Below are positions 51,357-62,116 of a stretch of DNA of 64,000 nucleotides, piece after piece (position 1 is the first letter of the stretch; every line of letters starts with the position of its first letter). The stretch comes from Eutreptiella sp. 'Long Island Sound 2002' (lineage: Eukaryota; Euglenozoa; Euglenophyceae; Eutreptiales; Eutreptiaceae): positions 146,267,596 to 146,331,595 of the forward strand of contig OZ038381.1 in assembly GCA_964036045.1 (NCBI GenBank), given 5' to 3'. Position numbers and translations under genes: made by a program. The notes beneath the pieces are model-generated. The model searched no databases. It saw nothing but the letters and a program-made list of their open reading frames with translations, and was not told the DNA's origin.

Positions 51357-51689
51357 AAGTCCCACACCAGCCACGCGCAGGGAAGAAACGGCGCGGCGGA
51401 CCCGGAAACGCCTCCTCCCACCAGAGGACCGGACGATGACCGACACGCCAGCGGCAGCGGGGTCGGCCACGAACCACAACGACCCAGACCGGGCAGACCC
51501 CGCCCAACACAACCCCTCATACAACCCAACAACGCGCGACCGCTCAACATGCTACGGCACCACCCGTCGACCGGGCACACCAGCGGGGACGGCGTCCACC
51601 TGCCCAGCACGCACAACGGACACCCAAGGAGTGGAGGCTAGCCTTGGCAGCCCACAGTCTCGGACACAAATACGACCCCAGCGACCTCT

Positions 51690-52470
51690 TCCCACATCCC
51701 CCGGACGAGGGCCACACTTCCCGGACCTCAGCGACCCGCCTGCAACCAGGAGAGGGGGCAGCGCCGCACCCGGGACCGCCATCCCACCTGACCCTCCTCT
51801 CCCACGTAACGGGTCCGCGAGTGGCCGGGCAAAGGGGCCAGCCAAACACGCGGAGCTCCCGGCCGAACCGATGACCACGGGAGTGTTGTCGAACAGGGCA
51901 CGCCACCGGATCCGGGCGCTGGCGCTGGGCGATTGACGGCAACCCGCCATCCACACTGAGGCGGAGACCTGGGAGGCACGCCCAGCCCTTGTGCACGCAA
52001 ACTTCAGTAACCTCCACGGCGCCCCGGTGCGACGCATGGGACGCCCCCCCAGGACCCTGAGCCGCGCCTGGCGACAGGTCCCACCGCGACGACCCGGTGG
52101 CACACAGCCGCGCAACACACCCCAGCAACACCTGACGGTCCGACAAACCGACGAGACGGACGTCAACAAGCCCGACACATGCAACAGATGCCCGGAGTGT
52201 GGAGGCCAGCCTTCGCAACCCGTGGTGTCAAGCACGCACGCAACCCCACGACTTCCTCCTACAACCCCCCGGGCGAGGGCCACGCTTCTCGGGCCCCGCG
52301 ACCCACCTGCAGCAGGGAACGAGGCGCCGCCACCCCCGGACCCGTCCCCCCGCCTCACCCTCCTCTCCCGCGAGCCGGATCCACAAGGGGCCGGGCAAAG
52401 GGCCCGGCCAAATACGCGGAACACGCGGCCGGGCCGATAACCACAAGAACGTTAACGAACCACCGGCCAG
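51690..52470 (+). repeat. two diverged direct repeats, about 570 bp apart
   Basis: CGAGGGCCAC(A/G)CTTC... with CTCCTCTCCC and CCGGGCAAAGGG occurs at 51700-51900 and again at 52270-52470. The small open frames here are part of the repeat. Confidence 0.6.
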
Positions 52471-53199
52471 AGTATTACCGTCCAGGGCGAGCATCCGGAG
52501 ATAAGTGCACTGCGAGGATCAGCGCGCACCTCCGCCGGGGAGTTGAGCGCCTGGGACGCGTAAGGTTACGACACGTATAACCTGTGCGAATGGTACGAGG
52601 GGCGCACCCCCCGCAGACAGTTAACAGCGTCCATGAGAGGGAGGGGGGCTGCAACACTACCCGGTACTCCTGCGGGGGACCACAAGCTCACCGCACGGGG
52701 CCGCGCCGACCCCCCTGCCAACAGGCACGGGTGTGTTACGCCGAGCCCAACCCGCCACCTCAGACGGAACGTCCCGGCACCACAGCACAAGCCGAACCAC
52801 CCTAACCATCTTAGCCACCACACCCCGCGCTGTGACACAGACACACCACCCGAATGACCCGAAACACACGACACGGGAAGGAGCACGGCAGACAGACAGG
52901 CACGAGCACGAGCACAGCACCACCGAGCTGGAGCGACGCCCTGGGGCTCCCATGGGGAGCACAGGGACACACCGAGGGGGACCGGCGGGGCCTTGCCGCT
53001 GACGGGAGTGTACATATGAGTGGCACAAGCGAAACTGGAAGTACGGCTACGGGGCACCACGAAATACCGGATAATGGATTGTGCATGCAACACTGCCAGG
53101 GCGGAGCAGGGAACAGGGCACCGACAGGGGGAAAATGTTTTTTTTTTACAGCGGTCCAACCACTTGTCATGGCTTTTCTCCCCTGCGGCAGGCGGGCGG

Positions 53200-54690
53200 C
53201 GCACAGTACAAACGTACCGTGCCGGCCCCACACACCTGGCACCGACCAACATCGCAACAAGCGGCACACCTGCGCACAACAAATGCGACTGCGCGAACAC
53301 CCGCTGCGACAGCAAGGAACGAACGCCGAACAAACCAACCAAGAGGCGACTCACACGACCACACACCGCCAGAACCACTACAGCGGACGCAACGTGACCG
53401 TGAACAGACCGCGCGCGCACCGACCAGCGCCAAGCTGGCCGGGCATGCATGGGCCGGTGCGAGAGCGACGACCAACGGGCTAGCGACACCGTAGCAAGCC
53501 GCGCCCCCCGACCACCATGGCCACAAGCACAGAGGAACACTGCGACTCCACCGCTGCAGACGCGGCCCGCGAACGTTCTCAAACTGCACTACACGACACT
53601 TGTACAAACCAAAACGCCACAAACCGACGCAGACACGAACGTGCTGGCTAAACGGGCAGGGTTCGACGATAAGACCACCGGCAGCAGCGCAACGGAACCC
53701 ACAAGAACCCGGCCGACCATGAGACGGCCACGACAACCGCGCACGGACCACACCACAGCTGCAGCCACCACTTGACCGTAAACAGACCACACGCAAGCCG
53801 GCCAACGCCGAACCAGCCAGGCATGCACGGGTCGAAACGGAAACGGTGCCCAACGGGTTGGCAACACCGTGGTGCGCCACGCCCGCCGACGACCATGCCC
53901 ACGAACACAGCAGAACACCACAACGCTGCCAATACAAACGCGACCAACCAACGGTAACAAACTACACAACACTACACTTGGACAGACCACGACGCCACTA
54001 ACCGGCACCGACACGGACATGCCAGCTGCATAAACAACATGCGGCAGAACGACCACCGGCAGCAGCGCAATGGAACCCACGCAAAACAAGCCGACCATGA
54101 GGCGGCCAAGACGACCGCGAACCAACAACACCGCCGCTGCAGCCGCCACTTAACCGTAAACAGACCACACGCAAGCCGGCCAACACCAAACCAGCGAGGC
54201 GTGCACGGGTCGAAACGGGAACGGCGTCCAAGGGTTGGTGACACAGTGGTGCGCCGCGCCCGCAGACGACCATGCCCACGAACACAGCAGAACACCATAA
54301 CGCTGCCAATACAAACGCGACCAACCAACGATAACAAACTACACAACACTACACTTGTACGAACCACGACGCCACTGACCAACACCGACACGGACATGCC
54401 AGCTGCATAGACAACGTGCGGCGGAACGACCACCGGCAGCAGTGCAATGGAACCCACGCAAACCAAGCCGACCATGAGGCGGCCAAGACAACCGCGAACC
54501 AACAACACCGCAGCTGCAGCCGCCACTTGACCGTAAACAGACCACACGCAAGCCGGCCAACACCAAACCAGCCAGGCGTGCACGGGTCGAAACGGGAACG
54601 GCGTCCAAAGGGTTAATGACACCGTGGTGCGCCGCGCCCGCCGACGACCATGCCCACGAACACAACTTGGCTCTACCATCACGCAACCGA
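53200..54690 (+). repeat. 378-bp tandem array, four units
   Basis: The GACCGTAAACAGACC anchor occurs at 53396, 53772, 54150 and 54527, with spacings 376, 378 and 377. The first unit is the most diverged; the last three are alike. Two units elsewhere (16920, 17298) keep the same period. Confidence 0.9.
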
Positions 54691-55197
54691 CAAACCTACA
54701 TTACCAAACTACACCGCAACCGTACCATACGATCAACCAACCGGCCACGACGACCTACTTCGAACCCCCGGCGCCCCGGGAGAGCGCAAGCTCGACCGAG
54801 TTAGGAGGTGTGAGTGTGCGCCACGGCATGCGAGTCCCGTAGCACGTGCTTCTTCAAGTCGCCTCACACCTACTGAAAACCAACCCAGGTAGGGGTGCCT
54901 GCAGGACAGGGCCTATGGCCTAGCTCCGGCCCCCTGGGCCCCAGAATCCGGAGGTTGATGAGGATGTGCGGTGGGACCCTCCCCCACGTATCATCTGCCC
55001 GAAGGAGGGGAATCTGAGACTTCGGTCGAACATGGGTTACCTCTCTGGGCAGAACCCGCTGTAGGGTACTGCTCGCGGCGACGCGCCCTTCCCCCATGTG
55101 GGGGAGCCGCTTTGTGGGGGCACGTGAAGTAGGGCCGTGGGTGGGTGAGCAAAAGCCCCTTGGTAAGTCCCCCCTTCGGGGCAACCCCAGTCCCGAG

Positions 55198-55214
55198 TCG
55201 ACCTACCTACCTAC
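55198..55214 (+). repeat. CTAC-repeat tail of LINE family 1
   Basis: TCGACCTACCTACCTAC just before the target duplication. LINE family 2 also ends in CTAC repeats (17453-17470 on the minus strand). Confidence 0.85.
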
Positions 55215-55247
55215 TTGATGCTTTCCGATCTCTGTCGTTTTCCTACC
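55215..55247. repeat. 33-bp target site duplication, right copy
   Basis: Identical to 33338-33370. Confidence 0.95.
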
Positions 55248-55426
55248 TTTCCTGTTGTTTTTGACCCTGTAACTTGAGCCGCCTAAGAGTTCCCCAAAGT
55301 GGCGTAGCGCCCGTCTGGCTTTGGGCCAACCCCTACTGAGGCGTTCTCAGCACGATCCACAGAGCGCAGCAGAGGTGCCCAAACGGGCGCCGTCTCTCCC
55401 CAGCGGCAGCACTTTAGCGGCAGCAC

Positions 55427-56650
55427 TCACGGCGAAGGGAAACAGCCACCGCCGCAGCACTGCGATGAGAGGTCTTGCCATACAAAACTGCATGCCTCCT
55501 GGTGGTGGATTAGTGCAGCTGCCACTGCACGTCCAGTGGCAATACCGAGCAGGCTTTGCTTCGCCCTGTCCCACGAGGACACCAGGGCAAGAGCTGGCCA
55601 TCCGTCCAACGTCCTTGAGAGGTGCTGAAGTAGACGGGGCGACTGCACTACCCTGAGACTTTGTTTACCACTCGCCACGAGCTTCCGCCCATAGTCCTGC
55701 ACGACCTCCTTGATGACATCCGCAGCCCTGGGCAGAGGAGATTGCTGTCCTCCTCAAGAAGCCTCGACAACTGTCTCCAAGCTTAAGGCATCCACCGTGT
55801 GACGCGCGTCTGCAGCAAAGTGGTCGTCTCCCTCCGGCAGAGATAGCAGTACCTCCGTGATGCGTTCCGGCGCGTCGTCCCCCTGGATCCGCACAAGCTG
55901 CTTGGACCCCACCAGAACTGCCATGGACCTCTGTCCTTCTGCCACCGGAATAGTCCTCACTAACTGCCGGTCATACAGCCACAGTACTCCCAAGTTCAGC
56001 ATGTTGACCACTGCCAAAACTGGAAAAGAGGACAGCGGTCGTTAGAGGACCGGCACCAGTTCAGGGTGCTAGCCAATGATGTTCCCGACAGCCGGATAGT
56101 GTGCAAACTCCTGAAGCCAGGACAATCGGAATCGCGTACCATGGTACCAGAGAGTGTGGCCCAGGACAGTGCGGACACCATACGGGACCCCTCCCGGAAT
56201 GTGGGATAATCCTGGGACATGCAGGACTTGATGCGCTGGCTACAGGCCTGCGCCGCCGCCGCGATCCACTGGAGAAACCTGGACCTGGCCTCATCCTGCA
56301 TGAGGTACGACCTGGACAGCAACACTGCATGCAGCGGTGCCCTTTGAAAGGTTGTCTGCAGGTTGCCGGGGAGTCCATCGTATAGGTTCCACGGCTGCAG
56401 CTGCCTGACCCTCGCAGCCGGCGGACAAAAGGGGGTATCACCCCGTAGGAATGCATATGCGGCCTTCCTCCGATCCTGCATCACTGGTTCCATTATCTGA
56501 GTGAGATGATGATTCCTCCGGGCGTACACATCTTGCCCAATATGGATCCTGTCCTCCAAGAACAGCTTGGCCTTCGCTGTGCCCCGCGACGCTGCCGCCC
56601 GCACCACCGCGAAGAGCCCCCTAAGGTCTCCCGGGATGACGCCCGTCATC
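55427..56650 (-). pseudogene. unrecognised minus-strand gene, at least two exons
   Basis: Open frame from about 56650 to 56050 (FAVVRAAASRGTAKAKLFLEDRIHIGQDVYARRNHH, split here only for reading; RRKAAYAFLRGDTPFCPP), then a likely 3' splice site TTTTGGCAG near 56012. A second frame, 56017-55427, follows (NMLNLGVLWLYDRQLV, VIKEVVQDYGRKLVASGKQSL). A TGA at 55756-55754 interrupts it. It is well ordered and not low complexity, so it is probably real coding sequence, perhaps a decayed element gene. The upstream end is cut off by the LINE fragment at 56668. I could not assign a family. Confidence 0.35.
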
Positions 56651-56667
56651 GGGGACCCCGTCCTCCT

Positions 56668-56990
56668 GCCATGGCCGCGCCATGGTGTCGCCGACCCGCT
56701 GGACGCTGTTCTGGTTTCCACCCTTGCATGCCTGGCTGGTTGGATATTGGCCAGCTTGCGTGTGGTCTGCTTATGGTCAGAACGTCGTTTCTGCAGCAGT
56801 TGTGTTGGTACACGGTTGTGTTAGTCGCCTCATGGTCGGCTTGTTTGCATTTTCTCCTTTTTGGCTTTAGCAGGCGCTCGCACAGCCGGATGTCATTGCC
56901 GCAGCTATCTTGCAAACGGCCCGTTCAGGTTTTGATTGGCGGTGCTGTGGCCCGCTTATGTTCCAACTGCCGTGTTGGGTGGCTGTAACC
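56668..56990 (-). mobile_element. fragment of LINE family 1 3' UTR, reversed
   Basis: On the minus strand this reads like 16750-17030 and the 378-bp units (CCAGCCAGGCATGCAAGGGTG and CAAGCCGACCATGAGGCG). Neither the LINE tail nor a duplication is present, so it is an internal fragment. Confidence 0.65.
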
Positions 56991-57700
56991 TTGCATGTTA
57001 ATCTTTGAGTCCTGCAAAATGTAATCGTTGTCAAACACCAAATCCACAACCCCAATAAGGAGACCACACCAGAAGTTCAATCTCAGTACTGAGTTTGACG
57101 ACAATCATGTCTGTCTCATGTGGTGTCTAAAGAAACAATGAAAGACTGGCGTGTAATATACGCAGGATAATGATAACGTCAGAATCAAAAAGCAATGCAT
57201 TCATTCACATGTGAATATTCTACACTGTCACGCATGCGACTATGCTAGGGCAGCATTCTGGCCCATCGCATTTGCTTGTTGTGCCGGGCCGCCCTGTCGA
57301 CGACCTGTTTGAGTTGGGTTCGCCGTGCCGAGGCTTGTGTGCGCACAGCCGGTTGCATTGAGTCCTGGTTGTCTGCGTGGTCTTGTGGCCGGCCTGTTGC
57401 GCCTGGGGTTGCTCGTGCTGCGACGGGGGTGTCTTAGGGGGGCGGAACAGGCACACTTTTGTACCGCTGTTTTCTTTAGAAAAAATACTGAGATATGTTG
57501 TGGGTTATTTCAGTGATTTACCCTGTTTTTTTGCCCGATTTTTCAGGAATGTTTTTCCAGTAAATAGGTATTTTTTTCAGGACGTCGCAACAAATTGGGC
57601 TCCTCTGTATTACTGCGCACTATGGTATGTGAATAAATAACGATACACCACTATGCGTCGTACTACCTCTGGGTGAATGCACCTTTTTTTTTGCAACAGA
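56991..57700. other. no gene seen
   Basis: AT-rich to about 57230, then a short G/T-rich stretch (57240-57450) like the one at the window's right end, then AT-rich sequence leading into TE-B. Confidence 0.4.
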
Positions 57701-57883
57701 ATGCGAGGGCTCGCAATACAAGGATTCGATTTCCCTTTTTTTGCCAAAATTGAACGCATGCAGAGTTCGCATAAGGGTGATTACGACAAGTAACGTGCTC
57801 TTTGGAATGCGAGGCCTCGCATTCCCGATCAAAGATTTCGGAAAAGGTGCAGTTTCGCAAATCCAAATGCGAGGCCTTGCAAT
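57701..57883. repeat. three TE-B palindromes upstream of B1
   Basis: Located at 57701-57717 (ATGCGAGGGCTCGCAAT), 57804-57825 (core GAATGCGAGGCCTCGCATTC, perfect) and 57866-57883 (AATGCGAGGCCTTGCAAT). Confidence 0.9.
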
Positions 57884-57909
57884 AATGTATCAGGAAACAA
57901 TACAATGGG

Positions 57910-58032
57910 CAGATCCACCAACTACACAGCATGTGCATTCCCTTTGATGCGGCGCTACTGTATGGGCGCCCATCCAGGTTTCGCCGGCATCTCTAGTTTT
58001 CATGCTGTGGTCACTGCTGGCTTCACTGCCCA
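57910..58032 (+). promoter_or_regulatory. conserved upstream block shared with TE-A
   Basis: Matches the minus strand of 32749-32872 at about 92%, at nearly the same distance from the first gene. Its central palindrome is imperfect here (CTGTATGGGCGCCCATCCAG at 57958-57977). Confidence 0.65.
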
Positions 58033-58285
58033 ACAGCAATGGTCGCTATTCGCAACTGCGTACCGCAAGTGGGTTACACAAGAGAAATGTGGGACCAGTT
58101 GACCGTTACAAGTAACGGAGAATGCGCACGCGCGGCGGAGTTGCGCGCAAAGATCAATATGCGCGTGTCGCATGTGCATTGGTGTGCTGGCAAGGAATTT
58201 ATTTACCTGTAGCATTAAGAGAGCCTGTTCTTTGTGGAATTGTATAATCAAAGCACACATTTTTAGTTTTTTGAGATGATTGTTC

Positions 58286-60056
58286 ATGCCAGGTAAGATT
58301 GTGCATCGAGCGCAGAGGGAGTTGGCACGGACTGTCAGGCAATTGCCAGCTTTCTGTGCAACGGAACATGGATATACCACTGCTCAATCCCTATGGGCTG
58401 CCGTTGAAAAGAACAAGAGTGGAGCTGATTTCTTTTCTTGATTTTGCGCGCTTGTTGCGACGGAACCCGAAGACACGGCACTCACTACTCAGACTGAAAG
58501 GCAGACCAGAGAGCCGAGCGGCGGAAACACTGCAAGGAGGAGTTCACAACTGATACAAAATCTTGCGCTTGCGATGCACACCCCTCTACCAGGACGAGGC
58601 CGCCCCCGGTTTTGCATCTATGGGGCGGCAGAACAGGCGCCAGTTGCGCAGGACAGGGCTGCTGCAGCTGCGCGAGGAAAGTATGAAGCAACGGTCCGCG
58701 CAAAAGATGCTTGGAACATGGTGTTGGATCGAGAACCGGCAGGTTTGTGTCTGGATCGACAATTGCTACATTAAGCAGTATGGAACACATCAAACGATCC
58801 AGGATCAATCGTAAAATTGCATAGCGCTTTGCGCCGTTGAGATTCCGTGCAGGTTGCCGTATTTCAGAGGACACCCAAACATAGATGTGCCAATTCTCAG
58901 CATCGGCAGTGTGGCTGCAGCACTTGTCAGAATGAAACGGAGCTTTCATGGGATCGTGACAGATCTGGGCCTGCTTGCGGACAGACCAGCGCCAAAACCG
59001 AGCCTAAGGGCGCTGCTTGACATCGTGCGAGATCCAGTACCAAATCTTGGGTGGAAGGCGCTGCTGCTGAGTACGCATGAGGTATCCTCCTACAAGGGGC
59101 TGTCGGAGGTGTTGGACTACATGGCATCCCTGTCGGACCATACGCACCCTATTGTGCCCATCCTCGTTGATGAGAACATACAAAAAAGATCCCTGAAGAT
59201 GTTGTATTGCGACAGAACGCAGCGGTGGAACTGGCACGAAAAACTGACTGAAGAAGACTGAAGAAGACTCCAGTCTTGTACCGCTGTTGGCATGCCTATA
59301 AATACCCTGTGATAAACGTACGGCGGCACTCTCATTCGCTGTTTGTGTACTTCCGCTTTCGCCACTTACGAGTGGGGAAAACAGTAGGGTGTTACCCGAA
59401 GCTGAGAGTCATGGAGAGAACTATTGCTGGCGCCGCATTTCTTGCGGCTGTCGCGGCGGAAGTCGAATAGGTTAAAGGCTGTCGCCAATCACGCTTGGAC
59501 GGCGATGGATCGACTGAGGAGTGTGGTATGTAAAGCTATGGTGAACCTTATGCAGAACTAGTGTCCGCTTGTCTTCTACTGTGGATTTCTCGTGAGACAA
59601 TGCAGCTGGGTCCGGACGGCACCCAGAACCCGCCATCAACGCCCAAATTGTTTTGCGAGTGGTGTTCGTGCTTTTGACGGAGCTCGGGAGGGCTGCAGCT
59701 GATCCACTTGTGTTTGTTTCTTTGTTGCATTGGTGATCGGACAGTGCTTGCACGCGTATGTTACTGACGACCGCCTGAGAATTCGGTACTGTCCCTGGCA
59801 GTGGGGTACCTCGACCATGGAAAGGCACTGGGAGGCTGAACCGGATTTTCCGTCCGACCCTTACAGCGAGCTGGACGTGGACACATATAGAACTGTGTTG
59901 ACAGATGTTTTGCGTACATTTCTGCGGCAGCCAAGGAACTTTTCACCTGCCGTAATACGATTGAAGGACAACAATGTTCCTCTGGGGCCCGATGCGCAGC
60001 GCAGGGACATTCCCGACACAATCTGGGCCTTTACTGATGCATGGAATCGGTTTTAG
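58286..60056 (+). pseudogene. TE-B gene B1, homologue of A1
   Basis: ATG at 58286 (MPGKIVHRAQREL) and TAG at 60054-60056. It aligns end to end with A1: TTAQSLWAAVEKNKSG, VCVWIDNCYIKQY, RGHPNIDVPILSIG, PVLYRCWHAYKY, VVCKAMVNLMQ, FYCGFLVRQCSW and the C-terminal YRTVLTDVLRTFL. Lesions: TGA near 58438, TAA at 58813-58815, a small duplication and frame change near 59265, and TAG near 59571 where A1 has Tyr. The frame must also shift between 58620 and 58740. This is a dead copy; function is as uncertain as for A1, with a transposase the most likely idea. Confidence 0.55.
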
Positions 60057-60124
60057 GTTGATTCCCAGCTCCGTTGTTGTTATTGCGCGCACGCCGGTGC
60101 TTTTGCTCACTTGTTCGTGTTCGG

Positions 60125-60262
60125 AATGCGAGCCCTCGCAATCGTCCGCTTAAAAAGTAAGTTTTTGACTACATAATGTTACCTTGATGCGAGGCCTCGC
60201 AATGCGAGGTAGGTAATTGCAGTTAAACACCAATAATGTCGATTACCAGCCCTCGCAATCGA
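60125..60262. repeat. TE-B palindromes between B1 and B2
   Basis: AATGCGAGCCCTCGCAAT at 60125-60142, ATGCGAGGCCTCGCAAT at 60187-60203 followed by half a further unit (GCGAGG), and a half site AGCCCTCGCAAT at 60248-60259. Confidence 0.85.
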
Positions 60263-61025
60263 AGGATAAACATGTACAGTTTCCTCCCTTTTTACAGGCC
60301 TATTTCAACATGGCAGAGAGTGTGACGCCAACAAAAGCAGGCAGAGCATCACGAGACACCTCACAAGTACCGTCCACGCAGGACACGGTGCCCGAGGAGT
60401 TCCTGAGGTTCTGAAAGAAGGCTTTGCAGGTGGAGGGCTACGTCTGGAGTCTTTTGATAGAAAAGAAGAGGAAGTACGGCGAGATCCGGAAGTATCAGCA
60501 AAAGCGGGTGGATGAGGGTAAGAGAAGTCTCAGGCCTACGCTGCTGAAAAAGCCCGTGACCGTGACTGCATGGCAATCACCAGGTACGTAACTGTTCCGC
60601 AGTGGCGTCGTTTCATGTGCATGCTCTCAAAACCCTTTTTCCCACTCCAGCCGATGATTGGATCGTCATTGCAAAGCAGCACTGCGTCTGTGCCCTCAAA
60701 GAGCTCTGAAATGAACGTCTTGAGAAAGGCCTTGACCAACCACAGTGGATGCAAATTGTTAAGGTGAACCTGCTGGAGATGGAGACGAGTTGGGCTACTC
60801 GGTTAGGATTCGCAGGTCCGAAGCAGGCCCTCGGTCTGGAAATCTCAGCCGTGCCACTGTCGGAAGCAGCTGCCAACTTCCTTATGCATCTGCGAGATTC
60901 GCTGGCTCGGCCTGACGACGCTGCCAGGGAACACATTCACAGAACCATTCCCAGGGCTGCGAGCGGAAGTTCATGGATTCCTCGGCCGGTTTCCGATGAT
61001 GAACTACAAGTATGTTCCATTTTTG

Positions 61026-61043
61026 AATGCGAGGCCGCGCAAT
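61026..61043. repeat. TE-B palindrome in B2 intron
   Basis: AATGCGAGGCCGCGCAAT, one pair broken; inside the 68-bp intron 61010-61077. Confidence 0.85.
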
Positions 61044-62098
61044 CCGCAATCTGGCTACGTACCTTCCTACTGTGCAGACTTTTTCGGTTAAGGCGTTTGG
61101 ACCGTTCTTCACGTGGGTGCACCACGTGGAGGACGCAGCGGTGCAGTCCCTGGAAAATTTCAACAAGATGGACACACGAGTGACAATTAACCAGCGGAAA
61201 TTTCTGCAGAGTCTGTACCACCCAGCCCTCCGACAACGGGTTGCCGCCGACATGTTTAGAGCAAAGACGAACATCAAGGAAATCCAAGACCAGGCCTCTG
61301 CTTACCAGAAGCAGCAGTGGATCATTTGGCATTGGGGAGCCGCTCCGGACAGCGTCATGCATCCCTCTCGAAGTATGTTCCCCTGACAAGCAGATAGGCA
61401 AACACGAAGCGCCGGCGGTCAATGCAAACTTTCAACCCGTGTTCAGAGGCCACTTCGGCAGACAAGGTACCGTTGCATGTCAATTGGTTTGGGATCCCTT
61501 TTGGGGGCTCGGCAAAGGAAAGCTGAGGCTCCGTTGCCAAAATGGGAAACACTCAGCAAGGCGCAGTTCTGGACGGCGATGGGACACACTTTTCCAAAGC
61601 ATGGGGCATCAATGGACCTTGGTCGCCTGCATGCACGAGTGGCATCGCCCTTGACGGATCTCAAGTCTACGCAGTCTGGAAAAGTTGACATGATGAACAT
61701 TGAGGTCAGTGGAAAGATGGTCAAAATGCTGTGCGCCCCCTGCAAAGATCCGCAAGATCCCCTTAAGTTTTTGGAGGCGCTGGACACCTGCATGATTTTT
61801 CTGAATGCGAATCTCGCGGACGGTGCTGATCGTGTGAGTCCCGTTGTGATGGCCAAGTTGATTGGCAACACGGAAACTGTGCTTGTGATCCACGGTGAGG
61901 TGGAGCCCGTGTGGGACGCCCTGCAAACAGTGCTGGAGACACCTAGAATTGCGGAGAACGATTACTGGTATGAGAAAGTGCAAGTGTGTTACTGGCTACC
62001 CAGTGCGGGCAAGACGGGAAAAAGCGGAATTCAAGTGAAAGCACTGGTTCTGCTGGCCGGTGTGAAGATCAAGAAAAAGGTATGTACAACGCTTGTGG

Positions 62099-62116
62099 AT
62101 TGCAAGGCCTTGCAAT
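62099..62116. repeat. TE-B palindrome in B2 intron
   Basis: ATTGCAAGGCCTTGCAAT, perfect; inside the 67-bp intron 62080-62146. Confidence 0.9.

Larger units (their letters stand above)
33371..55214 (+). mobile_element. very long LINE family 1 element, probably full length
   Basis: Bounded by a perfect 33-bp duplication and ending in ACCTACCTACCTAC. Length is 21.8 kb, or about 19.7 kb after removing the LTR element inside it. Order: short 5' leader, very long ORF1 region, APE endonuclease, RT, RNase H, zinc motif, RING-like ORF, 1096-residue Pro-rich ORF, C48-like protease ORF, duplicated segments, and a 2.7-kb 3' UTR with 378-bp repeats. Several stops and frameshifts, and loss of an RT active-site Asp, show that it is dead. 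The sense strand is strikingly rich in A and C. Confidence 0.88.
52475..55214 (+). other. LINE family 1 3' UTR
   Basis: About 2.7 kb without coding potential, homologous throughout to 16001-17452 plus 28806-29723. It has a unique first part (including TGGGGCTCCCATGGGGAGCA near 52944), the tandem 378-bp array, a second unique part (54690-55195) and the tail. Confidence 0.8.

Noticed and set aside
32038-59573. TAA/TAG where the sister copy has Tyr (A1 32038, B1 59571, LINE 41934), suggesting a code with TAA/TAG as Tyr
   Set aside because: Intact ORFs such as the DIRS genes use TAT/TAC only and stop at TAA or TAG. Tyr codons are one step from these stops, so simple mutation is enough.
15026-60709. 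Several in-frame TGA codons in A2, B2 and the LINE, suggesting that TGA is read as Trp or another amino acid
   Set aside because: One LINE TGA (41730) aligns with Arg in the sister copy, which fits CGA to TGA decay at CpG. Frameshifts and TAA/TAG occur in the same genes, and a conserved polyprotein (Ty3) ends at TGA with many TGAs beyond.
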